Origin: Hymenochaete sp. R1
Taxonomy: Eukaryota; Basidiomycota; Agaricomycetes; Hymenochaetales; Hymenochaetaceae
Length of the DNA: 64,000 nt
NCBI GenBank assembly: GCA_019400425.1
Contig: JAFREE010000001.1
Coordinates: 558,001 to 622,000, forward strand
Direction of reading: 5' to 3'
In this document: positions 46,654 to 59,286 of the stretch, in pieces
Position numbering within the stretch: the stretch's first letter is position 1
Layout: every line of letters begins with the position of its first letter
Made by a program: the position numbers and the translations under genes
Notes under the pieces: generated by a model
Told to the model about the DNA's origin: nothing
What the model saw: the letters and a program-made list of their open reading frames with translations, nothing else
Databases searched by the model: none

Positions 46654-47708
46654 CTACGAAACATTTTGCCTGCAAAATCTGAGTGGCGCCCGAATAAACG
46701 AGAGAAGGTGTTGCACTTACGGGAATCTACCAATAACATTTCCTTGAGGATAGTACTCGCAGACGACATAGTTCGCATTCTAAAAAAAACAAGTTAAATC
46801 TCGATGGCGCGACTATTTATGAAGTGACTTACACCGTAGCTCGCGGGGAAGATTGTGCCACCGGCACATGATGTTAAAGCACATCCAAGCTGGGTTGTCG
46901 CTTTCCACACAACCTGAGTGTAGTGCGAAGGTTGAGGATTACTGGAGTTATATTGTGCTGAGAGGAGGTCAGCGACTTCCCTCCTTTAGTAGCGGAAATA
47001 CTCACAAACTTCGCTAGTCCAAGCATTTACTGCGCTGGTGATAGTATAACCGCTGCCCGTACCAGCAGCAAGGTTTTCTGGGGGTAGGATGAGCCATACA
47101 TAAAGAAAGTTTGTTAATGACTTACCGCCGTACGGTCCAAGCGTACCACCGGAGTGATGGAATGCACATCCATCGGACCATTTCTGAGCAGCTACTGCCA
47201 GGGTGTTGTTCCAAACCAAGTTAGAAGCACTGTGCTGCGAACGAACATTGTTGTGGAGAGAAAGATATGAGGAAACGTCCGAGTTCGAAGCGCGACTGCC
47301 GTTCGGTGACGATGGCGCTGCCGAAGAAACTGCAGAGGTGGTGATTGACGACGTCTGCGTTGTTGCGCTGCTGGTAGCCGTGCCAATCGCTGAGGTCGAT
47401 GAGGATGCGGCACGACTAGACGAGGAGATCGAGCTGGAGCCCGGAGTAGACGTACTCCTGGATGACGTCGATGAGGAGGAAAAGATCGACGATGATCGAG
47501 TTGTAGAAATACTACTGGCGGAACCAGCGCTCGATGTTGACGTGGACCTAATGGATGACGATGGAGAGGAGGAAATTGTCGTGGATCGACTTGTAGTACC
47601 GCTCGAGGTAGCCGCCGAGCTGATTCCTGATGTAACAGCAGCAGACGACAGCGTCGACAGCAAACAAATGGATAGGACAAGAGCTTTGAAGTATGACGCG
47701 AGAAACAT
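46654..47708 (-). CDS. secreted CAP/PR-1 protein with long Ser/Thr-rich linker
   Basis: Paralogue of the gene at 43425. Exons 47126-47708, 47006-47077, 46833-46957, 46721-46779 and 46654-46669 join in phase to 284 aa. The signal peptide starts MFLASYFKALVLSICLLS. About 115 residues of nearly pure Ser/Thr/Ala follow, a likely heavily O-glycosylated stalk, then the CAP domain: LHNNVRSQHSASNLVWNN, WSDGCAFHHSGGTLGPYGEN, HYTQVVWKATTQLGC and NYVVCEYYPQGNVIG. Intron positions and phases equal those of CAP1, and exons 2-5 have identical lengths (72, 125, 59 and 16 nt), so the two arose by duplication and the stalk was gained or lost. An in-frame ATG 63 nt upstream exists, but the chosen start aligns with CAP1. 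Confidence 0.9.
47290..47640 (-). repeat. Ser/Thr/Ala low-complexity coding repeat
   Basis: Degenerate repeats of Ser/Thr codons encode the stalk of the second CAP protein. On the + strand the same bases give a long, Asp/Glu-rich false ORF (47,203-47,745). Confidence 0.8.
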
Positions 47709-48337
47709 GATGTTTAAAAGTAGATTTAGCTTGAGAAGTGTTTGAACAGTTAAAGGAAATGTAAATCTCACTTTGACGCTGATTTATAGTAGCTGTAGCT
47801 ATTTGTCAGGAGTATGTGTGTCTCGGAAAAGGTAGGCTGATGTTATGTTCGAAATGCGGACTTGTCAAAAGTCGGAGGAAATGGGGAGAGAATGAGACTT
47901 GCTATTCCCCTATATTTAGGAACGGGAGCAATGATGATGTTCGAACAGTGCAGCGTAACATTGTAAATCAAGGCAAGATACTGTCGGAAGGGTCATGCCT
48001 CCTGAGAGCGGGTACTGAGACCGAGGTCTTTGAATAGAGGGTCATTGTTGGTGCTGCGGGTAATTGAAGTGCAATTATAAGTCAAGACGGGCTCGGAAGA
48101 AGGAGAGAAAGAAGGTAGAGAGTGAAGGATGAGAGGAATATTAATGTGTATCAAGATATCAAAGACAAATGGACCAACTAGGATTCATGAGGAAACTCGT
48201 GATTGTGGGAAATTAATTCGTGACAACTTGCAGTACTAGTCGACTCGCCCACGGCCACGCGGTATCTACGGTATCGCACTGGTACTAGTACCGCCAGGTT
48301 GATTCCACCACCAAGCCCCGTTACGCAAAAGTTCGTT
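47709..48337. promoter_or_regulatory. divergent promoter CAP2 / small + gene
   Basis: 629 bp between divergent starts. It contains a 12-bp palindrome GGTACTAGTACC at 48,281-48,292, 46 bp before the right-hand ATG. Nothing else stands out. Confidence 0.45.
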
Positions 48338-48942
48338 ATGCTTGATGCTCCCTTCTACGTGTTATTGCAGCCATCCAACACGGCATCTTCGCTCACAGCA
48401 AGCTTTACTCACCCTACGATCGAGTATCATTTCACCGATGATTCGCCTGTGTCTCTTTTACCGGCTTCGGACAATGAAACGGTTATCATCGTAGATTACG
48501 AGGGCCCAGACTCGACTCCTATCGCTCAAAGTCTCCACGCAGACCTGGCCGTAATCGGAGTAAAGGTAGCGGATGCTCCTGGGACTGCCGTTGCTCCACG
48601 GCTTATTTCGATGCCGGTTAACGAAAAGATATACATCGTCGAGACAGTTTGTACGAATGCTTCAGATACTTTCGGCCGGGAGCGGTGAGACACGTCCACA
48701 TCCTCTGTTCATGCTTAATCCCATAAATTTGACATTTACAGGGACATCCGGGACTCGCAATTGGAGCACGAAGATCCGCAGAATGCCTTGATGCAATTTC
48801 GAATGCGGTACGTCATCATCTTCAATAAGATGTTGAGTTCATTTTGAGCTTGCACAGAAATGTGATTTTGCGGAAATTTCTGGACCAGACGGGCACGGAT
48901 GGCAACCATAGACAACTTGCTGAAAGTGGTGCACCAAGGTGA
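48338..48942 (+). CDS. small conserved protein of unknown function
   Basis: Exons 48338-48684, 48742-48807 and 48858-48942 join in phase (introns 57 and 50 nt) to 165 aa. It reads MLDAPFYVLLQPSNTASSL, then an ordered-looking mixed region with HPTIEYHFTDDSPVSLLP and VIIVDYEGPD, and ends with a possible amphipathic helix (NALMQFRMRNVILRKFLD). The pattern resembles short mushroom proteins I have seen without an assigned role, so no function is proposed. No signal peptide or membrane helix is evident. The ATG at 48,338 is the first in frame. The neighbour ELP6 ends 93 bp away on the other strand. Confidence 0.78.
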
Positions 48943-49035
48943 CAACCTCGACCAGAATGTGTTTAGATTTAGAAACAATATAATCGCGATTATGTACATA
49001 CATGTACATACATCTACGTTTACTTTTCTCTTTGA

Positions 49036-49951
49036 CTATAACACACCCACGCTTGTCCCTTTGCCAAAGTAAAGTGCCCCTGAATCGCTCAGGCGATATT
49101 GTAGAGCGTAAGTTCGGCCGGATTGAAATCGCAGCTTTGCGTTGGTATCCAGCGGTCCCGAATGAAAGGCAACCTGAGAGATAGGAATTGACTAAGAATT
49201 TTGGCTCTCAGACTCGTGCATACTCACTTCACCACTGACTGCGCCACTTCTACCACTTGAGAGCGGCATGACTTCTAAATATAGAGCACATTGGGAAAAG
49301 AGGAGGCGAGTAACATTATCCAAGTCTTGTTCTTCTAGTAAATGGGTGCGAATGACCATGCTGTAGTTGTGCTGTAGTATGGTGAGCTTTTATTGGTATT
49401 GGTAGATGTTTACTTGCGAGCCCCGCACCTTCAGGCATAGTGCTTTTATGGCCCTAATAAATCGATTTAATTCGACCTCGGAGACACCCATCCAACTTAA
49501 ATTTGAGAGGTCATCAACCACAAGTAGGCAAGTTACGTTGTTTCCAGTTTTTCCACCCGCATTACGATTCATCATCTCATTTTGTAGCTTTTCGAATAAG
49601 CTAGTCGAAGAGAGGTATGTAGTTGGCGTTGAGGTAAGAGACTCGATAAAGGTAAATGCGCCTTTTGAGACATGGTTCGAAAGATTGACGGATGGGTTCT
49701 AAACGAATAAACCATTAGTCAATGTGCCAAACATATGTATTGCAGACGCCAACCTGCCGAGAGGCTATAGAACTCCAATGGGAAAAGGGCTGAGAGAAAG
49801 AGACGAAGATGCATCTCCTTTGTGCATCGGAAACTTGCTTCAGATAAAAACCAACCAGGCTTAGGAGTAAAAAATCCGCAGGAGCCGATACTTTGTCCGT
49901 CACAAGAGTTATTTGACCATTTTGCATGGGCAAAGATGAAGGATCTAGCAT
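49036..49951 (-). CDS. ELP6: Elongator complex subunit ELP6
   Basis: RecA-fold subunit of the Elp456 ring, which supports tRNA wobble-uridine modification. Exons 49754-49951, 49414-49698, 49228-49371 and 49036-49173 on the minus strand join in phase to 254 aa. Family marks are the start MLDPSSLPMQNGQITLVTDK, the Walker-B-like LLVVDDLSNLSWMGVSEVEL, RFIRAIKALCLKV, and the ending SSGRSGAVSGE followed by LQYRLSDSGALYFGKGTS. Intron 2 (49372-49413) is 42 nt, the shortest in the window; a second acceptor nearby would break the phase. The GTG at 49,972 opens the same frame, but the first ATG is at 49,951. Head-to-head with TRS65, 148 bp between starts. Confidence 0.88.
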
Positions 49952-50099
49952 CGAGAAGGAGGATAAGAGCACAGTACACCACTTCAGCCCCTCAGCCGAA
50001 GGCTGTGATTAAATCAGCGTGTGATCGACATATCCCGGATTTTGGAGTTGCGGGGGTGCTCTCATGCATTGTGATGTCTACCACAACTAGTACGGCCGA
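49952..50099. promoter_or_regulatory. short bidirectional promoter ELP6 / TRS65
   Basis: 148 bp lie between divergent ATGs of a tRNA-modification gene and a vesicle-tethering gene. No TATA is seen. Confidence 0.55.
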
Positions 50100-53028
50100 A
50101 TGGCAGATGCAGAGCAAGTTTTCAACGACTGCACACTAGAACTTGTTGCGCCAGATGTTGTTCTCAATCTCCCGGAGACCGAAGATATCGACCTATGGCT
50201 GAAACATGCTCGAGAAGCGGGTGGACGGAAACAAGCTTTCTTTGGTGTGTTCGGAACGTGTCCCCATTTCTCAGTATCTTACATCTAATATAGAATTTCG
50301 CATCAACGGCAGATGAAAACTTAGTGATCTTTTTCCTTGTCAAGTTGACTGTACAGAAAAGAAAATCACTTTCTCCAAGCGACCACAAACCCTCGCCCCA
50401 CATTCTGACGTTCTTCAATCACCTGCAAGTGTCCCTGGACGCCATCTACATACCCCCATCGCCGACGGGACCAGCGCCAACCCATCACTTATCCGTCTTC
50501 CCACCGCGTAGTAGCAGTGCTGCATCTACACCAACGAATAAAGGACTGGGTATTCCTTTCCCGTCTGCACCCCCGCAAACTCCGAGCCCAAAGCCTCTCA
50601 CTAGCGAAGGTGACAAGCAGTATGCATTTGCAGAAGGAGCTACACTGAGGTCATTCGTATGGGGTGATGATGATGAGGATCGTGAGGACGGGTTTCGATT
50701 GCTTTGGTCTAGGAAGGAAATGTGCTGGATAGCAATATACAGGCTATCGCTCACAATCGGCGAGCCCAGTAATCTTTCTTCTCATACAAGCCATTTCCTA
50801 ACAATGGGTGTTCAGCTTACATTAAGACTGAATACAACGACCCTTTACTGTGCCTCACGGTTTCCATTACTCTCCGTGACAAGCCGTTACCTCCGTCTCC
50901 TCAACGACAAACTCTTTCGAGGTTCATAGAAGCTGCTGGATCCCTACCGCCACTTTTGGGCCCTGAAATTGCTAAGGACATCACAAGCTTCGAGGAGCAC
51001 GATGAATCCAAAGAGTATGGGGGAAATAGATGTTTAGAAGAGATAAACTTGCTTGAAGGATTATCCACCGGTCTGCTTTTTTCTTTTGTTGGTTGTATGA
51101 ATGCTCTAACAGCTCTCATCAAGATTCTTGGGGCCTGGAATCTGCTTCAGATCTGCGTCTCCCGACGACTCGTTTAGGTCATGCAGCTCGACAATCGTAC
51201 TGTTTACCGCCTATAAGCCCTATATCACCAGTTTCCCAAACCCCTCATCCCTCCCGTACCCTCCCGGTTCTCCGGAAATCATTCCGAAGGGTACTTGAAC
51301 TGGCCTCAGGATTTTTCGTGCGCATGCGAACTATCATTGTTCCTCATTTGGTCGTATCCGGCGGAGAGAATTTCTCGGAAGACAGTTCCGGCGAAGAAAG
51401 CACAGTCGTTTTGAGTATTGAAATTGAGAACCCAAGCGAATCGATAGCTGGTTTTTCCGTTGATAACATTGAGGTATTTTTGAAGAACGAAGGTGCTAAA
51501 ATTAGACTTGTTGGATGGGGAGAACATGGATACCAAGACGCGGCTACAGTTTTCCCTCTCCTTGTTCGACCTTCTGAACAGTTCTATCTCCTTTATGCGG
51601 TAACCTTCCTCCGAAATTTGGATCTCGACTTACTCTCAAATGCAGAACAGGAGGGCTTCACGAAAACGGTCTCCTTTAATATCATCGGGAGGCCGTTCTT
51701 GGTACCCAACGATGATTTCGCGGGTAAATACGGATCCGAAAATATGTCGTATCTCACTGCACCCTTCTTGTCGCGGTGGAATTGTCGACTTGACCTTGAT
51801 CCAAGACGAAGACAATCGAAGGTACCTCAAGATAGCTTCGTTGACCCAGGAACATATGCCATGCCGGTTCCTCTTTCACCTTTCCCGATGGAGAGTCCTC
51901 GTGCGCAGCAAGCACAGGAACGTGCGGCAGCAGCGGCAATGGCTCGCACAACTTTGAGCTCCAGTGGAAAACGGCATACCTTCGGTGGAAAGACTTCACC
52001 TTACATCCTCACACCACAGAGGCCAATGTCCTTGGCGTCAAGCTCTTTTGGCGCTGTAAGTGGCTCTAGTGGCGGACGTATTCCTTCACCACTGGGAAAA
52101 TTAGGAATGAAGCCCTGGATAGTCGGCACTCCTATTGGTACGCCCAATCCAGGTACTAGAAGTCCGCCTTTACCTCCACTTCCCAGCCAAAACCAGAGCC
52201 CTCCTCCAACGGCACTCTCACTAGGATACCCATTCCCTCTTATCCCACCGACGCCAGCGTTCCCCGGATATGGGACCAAGCCAGCAACTCCCCGGCCCAA
52301 CTCGGTAGCACCCTCCTTCGGGCAAGTTGCCAGTGTTGGATTGGGTATAGATGCTCGAAGAGAGCGAGGACAATCGCAAGGTATATCTGCGACGACTTTT
52401 GCACCGGGGACACCACACGTAGGCGGCGCCAATGGGGATCAGATGCTGTCGACCTTCTTCAACACGACTGGAAATATGTGGCCGAACGATTTTGTGGTGT
52501 CTATCAGCTTGGGCCTCCCATCCCGTCCAGCAGGACACTCGTCACTTGATCCATATTCAAACCTCATACATCCATTCGAGGAGTTTTTTATCGAGATATT
52601 TGTTTTCAACCAGTCTCAAGAAACTAGAGTCCTGAGCGCATCCATGGCTGATCTCTCTAGGCGGAGAGTTAGGATGTCAGGCCAGCCTCCCGATGACGGA
52701 TGGAAACCGACCGCTCCGGCGTTCATGCCCTTAGACAGCAACGTACGAATTGGGTACGAATAATTTTTGATGCATGACCGTCGCTTTCCTTAATCTGACT
52801 TGCTTGCTTACAGACCGTTAGGGCACTCGGCCTGCCAGTCAGTGACCATTCGCTTCCTTGCGCTTACGGTTGGCGTACATACCATCGATAATTTAATTCT
52901 GAAGGACCTTGACACGGGAGAAAGTATGAACTTGAGGTAAATATAGACCAAGTTATTCAGTTCTTCATTAAAACTTAATCTGCAGATCTATTATGGACTT
53001 CGCAGTGCTTCCGCATCGTAGATGTTAG
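50100..53028 (+). CDS. TRS65: TRAPP-II tethering complex subunit Trs65
   Basis: Subunit of the TRAPP-II complex that acts with Rab GTPases at the late Golgi. Exons 50100-50244, 50313-50768, 50816-51094, 51151-52753, 52814-52936 and 52986-53028 join in phase to 882 aa. The N-terminus is conserved-looking (ELVAPDVVLNLPETED). The Ig-like Trs65 region includes FFVRMRTIIVPHLVVSGG, VVLSIEIENPSESIAGFSVD and VFPLLVRPSEQFYLLYAVTF. A 200-residue G/P/S-rich insert follows, then NDFVVSISLG, FEEFFIEIFVFNQS and VTIRFLALTVGVHTIDNLIL near the end. Two joins are less certain: intron 2 may use GT at 50,769 or GC at 50,757 (same phase and acceptor), and the exon 3 donor could be 51,071 or 51,095; 51,095 was chosen for its better donor and 56-nt length. 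Confidence 0.82.
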
Positions 53029-53464
53029 CTGGTTGGGTGAAGGGCACAATGTCGTTGAAGGGTTCTCCTTAGCAGTATTTAGATCTATCTATGTGAAATT
53101 ACAATCCAAAATTGATACTGTGCATGGGTCTAGTATATAGTAGAAGCAACCAAATTAGAAAAAGAAAACTTGAAAGCTTTTGTGCACTGCTTAGTGCCGA
53201 TCACTTTGAGTCCGAGATGCGTCCAAACAATACAAGAACACGAGCAAGCTTCGGAGACTTAAAGTGCATAAGTGCTATGGTCATGCGTTTAACACGTTTG
53301 GCATGAGAAGTTAAGGTCGCCCAGCTTCCATCCGTGCTCTTATCTCCTACCCTGATGTACCTTTAATTGGTACGTCCTGCATCCTCGATGACGCCAATTG
53401 CCAGCTCATTAATCCTAATGTCCGTGCTCTTACCGTCCTTCACAAAGATTTCATCAGCACCGTT
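53029..53464. other. intergenic region TRS65 to coiled-coil gene
   Basis: 436 bp between tandem genes holding the TRS65 3' UTR and a promoter. No clear motif is seen. Confidence 0.45.
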
Positions 53465-56400
53465 ATGTCCTCTGGCACTCATGAGCGAAGATCGAAGCGC
53501 TCGCATGGGTCCCGCACTCGAAGCTCGAAGGGATCGCATGCCTCCGAGCTGGCGAGCCTGAGGGATACGTTTAGGCGATCACGATTGACTGACGGGGACA
53601 GCACTTCTGGCCATGGGTGAGTCTCCTAATAAGTCTTGCAGCCGCATTGTAATTTAGAACCCATAAATGTTCCTTTCTACCTTTGCTCTAGATCCGTTAT
53701 AAATACGCATATCATTGAAACGCCGAAGGACACGCACCCGTCTTTCCCTGACATCGACACCCCCCTCGACACTCCAATCAGCCCTCCTCTCGAGCCTCCC
53801 CCTGATCCACTGCTCAATCCTATTCTTGAACATCCTTCAATCAAAGCAGACTCGAGACTAGCTGGAAACACAGCAGAAGACTATTACAATGCTATAGCAA
53901 CAACCCCTTCAGAAGAAACGCCCACGCTTACAACACCTACTCAAACCGCGCTTGAAAGGCGCCGAATGTCCCCTCTTGACCACTCTCACGGGCTCTCATC
54001 GCGTCGGACCCGAAGCAGATCAAGCACAAAAGAGCTCATACGAATGTTAATCTCCCAGGACGACCGTGACTCGAGAGAAGCATTATCTCTCCTTCGCAGA
54101 ACTTCAGAGAGGCTTGAGCTAGAAACACAGCGCGCTAACGAGGCCGAACGACGAGTCCAGGAAGCCAATGACCGATGGCGACTCATTAACCAAGCTCGTA
54201 TCCAGGCTCAGGCGGACGTGACGCGATCCAATGAAGAGCTTCGGTTGTACAAGTTGCAGCTCGAAGCAGCGCAGTCTCAAATCTCCCGTGCAAATGATAT
54301 GATTTCGCAAACGGACAAGGAAAGGGCCGTTGCTGAGGATGAAGCGGCTAAGGCTCGGAGATCAGCCAAACGTTACGAGATGGAGCTTCTTATCAAACAG
54401 GCCAAAGAGGAGGGCCGACGCATGGGTCGCAAGGAAGGATACGAGGAAGCACGGTACCGAGCAGAAGTGTATCGTCGTCGATATGATGATCGTCCCAACG
54501 ATGAATATGGCGCAGAAGGCTTTGAGGACCCAGACGATCAAGTACCTGTCCCTCTTTCGGAGGATGAAATGACTGAGGTGGCACTACCTGGATCTCGACA
54601 ACATCAAGTTCGCCAGGTACCGCGGTCAGACGCTGGTCGAAACAAATCGCTGTTGGACCGTCTCAGACGCGATCGACATGGAAGAGACCGTAATGTTGAA
54701 GTCAATCATGGCGCTCCGGATGTTGGCCCAATGCTTGCTGAAGAGCCGATGGATGGCCTATCCACTCCGGTTCCAGTCTCACAACTGGATCAGCCAAATT
54801 TCATCCAACCTGCTGAAATGCAGATGCCGCAGCCTGATTTCCACCCCGATCCGTCTGAGGTGCCCCCTATAAGTATTAGCAACCAACCGAGATCGCCTGG
54901 CCATGCTCTTGTTGAATACCCTCCTGATGGATACATTCCCCAACTTGATCCCGACGGTTCGATTCGAATGCCTCCCCCTCATGAACTGCGGCCTGCACCT
55001 CCTTCACCGAATAACGACATGTCGCCATTACCTGGAGGAGGTTTGTTACCACAGACTGAATTTACCCACGTGCCGCCTGAGAGAGAACCTGTGGCTCGGG
55101 ACTACGCTCGACCTCCGCGAAGCCACCGTCGTAAACATCATTATACCGACTCTGTTGACTCCACTGACACATCCAACCTGTCCATTTTATCACCGCGTGC
55201 TCATGCGAGACTCGCAAAACAGCCCGAACTAAGTGCTATACCAGAAGCATCGCCAAGGGGCTCGCATAGCGGGAGTATGAATGGCGGTTATCCAATGAGC
55301 CCAAGAGAAAGTGCGCGGATAGGCGCCGAAGGAACGCCTTTCAGAGGACCCATGACTCCGAGTTCAATGAGGCGTGAGGTGCATATGGATGATGGGCCCG
55401 TCAGGCCTGAAGTAAATGGTCTCAAGTATTTTTCTGACATGGATCGTTGTTGACAAATTCTAACAGGCTGATTTGATGTCTCCCCGATCATCTCATGGCG
55501 CATACATGGGAGGGCCTCGTCGACCTTCAAGAATAACGACACCTGCACCACTTGCGCCCAGTTTACAACGAGGCACTGCTGGACCGATGTATACGCGACC
55601 ACGCATGTATTCAGGAGGCTCGGATACAATTGCCGACTCACAATCAATGCGCGGCCGTGAGTCAAGCAGAGAGCCTATGCAAAGTAGGAGTAAATCTACG
55701 TCGAACGCAGAGCCTGTCCCGGAAATCACAATTGACCCGCCTGTATGATCTCTTTGTTACTTATTTATTTCAATACATTCCCCCCCTTTCCTTGTCTGCT
55801 CCTTCGCATTGGACTGTTCCCTGCTTTACTTATCCCTGCGTTTCCATCCTCTATCTTACTTCCCCTTTTCTTTTGGACCTAAGGCGGTTTACTGAATCGC
55901 ATCACTTTTTATTTTGTAATCTAGTCCTCTCGTTCTGAATCCTTACGTTCAAGAAAATCCGCTCTATTAAGTCCGCGGGGTTCAGCACGAAAGCAAATAA
56001 TAAATCGCACAGCGTCGGAGCCGCCTCTTCCAGGGGGAACATTGGGCATGCCCGATGGATTTATACCGCACTCACCTGTTGGGAGTGACTTTCCGGACGG
56101 ATTCGTCCCCGTGGCAACAAACTTGGGAAGTACTTTAGAAGGAGCGCCTCCGGGATTTATTCCAGGTCCACCAGCGCCTCCAGGCTTTATACCAGGGTCT
56201 CCTGCGCCACCGGGTTTTGTTCACACGCACACGTCCGGACTTGATAGTGCTCCTCCAGGCTTTGTGCCTACCTCACCAGTACCAGAGGGCGCGCCTCCTG
56301 GCTTCGTTCCAGTATCGCCGGTGCCCGATGGTGCCCCTCCCGGCTTTGTTCCCACTTCTCCTGTTCCAGAAGGTGCGCCTCCTGGTTTCATTCCATCCAC

Positions 56401-57691
56401 GAATGCTCCAGAGGGGGCACCACCAGGCTTTACGCCGACTGTCCTTGCTCCTGAAGGGGCTCCTCCCGGCTTCGTGTTGTCTTCTTCAGCGCCTGAAGGA
56501 GCGCCTGCTGGCTTTGTTCTTCAAGGGACGAACACTCCCGCTGATGCTCCTGCAGGCTTCGTTCATGTTCCTCCGCCTATACCTGAAGGCGGACCTCCTG
56601 GCTTCATTCCTACTTCTTCACTTGTGCATAGTGTCTCGCTGCCGAATGAGGCCGGCTATGGTCCGAGTCCAGTCATGAGCATGTCAGGCGCTCTCCCCGT
56701 TCTTGCTAGATCTGTCAGCGAGACACCCGGAACACGTTATGCTACGCCATCGGTCGCACGATCTCCTAGAATCTCTTTCAATGGTCCGAATGCTGGATTC
56801 AACAGTAGAGCAGCGTCCGAATGGGATACTCGATCTGCGTGGGGTGATGGACGTTCGGACCGCTCCCCACGCCCGGTTCGAGGACCAGAGCTGAGTTCGC
56901 GTCATCCTTCAAGGCCAGGAACATCCATGTCTAGGCGCGGGATGGAGTCTGTCGTACCAGAAGTAACGCTCTATGAGGGAACACCAAGGGACCGTTTTCA
57001 CCGAGAATTTAAAGCAGACCCGGCGGAAGTCCCGATACCCCCCTCTTACGCCCCTTCGCGCGCGACTTCTGCAGGTTACGGATCTGGCACCGCTCGCTCA
57101 AGTGGAGGCAGGAGCAGCAAGGGCAGTAGGCATGCGTCTACGAATCCTTACGCAAGTCACGTTGGAACACCGGGTCCCGGACGCTCGCCCGCTCTCGTGG
57201 GCAGGGCGTCTAGCGGACTCTCGACACCTCACACCGGTAGACTTGACACACACCCAGAAGACGATTACGACAACGTGCTCGTCCCTTCGTCAGACTCATC
57301 CGCTAACACTCTTACCACGCCGCCTGAGGCGAAACATCCTTTACCTCCCCCTTCGCGTCGCCGACAGAGCCGATCGTCTATATTCCTCCCACCGGACCCC
57401 GATGATGCCAAACGCGTTATTGAAATGGAACGCGAACGCGAACGTCAAGAAGACGCCGATGCCGCTGCGCCGCCTCTGAGGTCTTCGGCTTCGCGTGCCA
57501 GCCTCGTCAGTAATAATTCCTACAAGAAGTTCAGGTCGAGTGATTATGTCGACCCAGCGATATTGACGAGCGGAAAGTCTGTATTATTGCCATTGCCTGA
57601 TGTAGAAAATATTCCCTCGGCAAGTAATGGTATTGCAAACTCATCGAAGAAGGCGAAATCGAAAGGAGGGAAAGGAAAGAAAAGGAAATAG
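53465..57691 (+). CDS. large coiled-coil protein with PPGF repeats, unknown function
   Basis: Exons 53465-53616, 53692-55411, 55467-55742 and 55925-57691 join in phase to 1,304 aa. The N-terminal S/R-rich part is followed by an R/E/A-rich coiled coil of about 130 residues (near residues 175-310, including LELETQRANEAERRVQEAND). Then comes a P/S-rich middle, a 12-copy repeat of about 14 residues with core APPGFxP (from about residue 700), and an S/R/P-rich tail ending in a lysine-rich KGGKGKKRK. There is no signal peptide or enzyme signature. Intron 3 (55743-55924) is 182 nt and very T/C-rich, so an alternative is two separate genes. The frame is open and in phase on both sides, which favours one gene. 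The start at 53,465 is the first plausible ATG, but upstream exons cannot be excluded. Confidence 0.75.
56133..56613 (+). repeat. APPGF-encoding tandem repeat, 12 copies
   Basis: Twelve tandem coding units of about 42 bp encode (E/D)GAPPGF(V/I)PxSPxP variants. Codon sequences differ between copies, so the array is partly degenerated. Two copies have PAGF instead of PPGF. Confidence 0.85.
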
Positions 57692-57958
57692 TCGCGCTTC
57701 TCATTGATTTCTGACACAATGTATCACTTCTCATGCATAACATGGCTCTCTTTCTTGGAATTCTTGACTCTTATACTTTCTTGGAAAAAGGCACGCTGGC
57801 GTCAGGTGTATATGGAATCATGTATCGGTCAATCGAATATATAGGAAGGAAAACGTTGAAGCTTTCCCAGTTTAGGTATTCATTAACATCACAAATATTA
57901 CTTCTATCAAGACTCTAGCGCTTTATCCCAAGATCCCGAGTAATCCAAGAAAGATCAT

Positions 57959-59286
<1,328 letters not shown>

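Noticed and set aside
47203..47745. 180-aa Asp/Glu-rich ORF on the + strand
   Set aside because: It is the antisense of the Ser/Thr codon repeat of the second CAP gene, whose splice structure and homology are clear.
52001..52538. Two minus-strand ORFs of 105-143 aa
   Set aside because: Antisense shadows of the G/P/S-rich insert of TRS65.
56217..56678. 153-aa Leu-rich + strand ORF
   Set aside because: Frame-shifted reading of the PPGF repeat; the repeat frame continues the upstream exon in phase.
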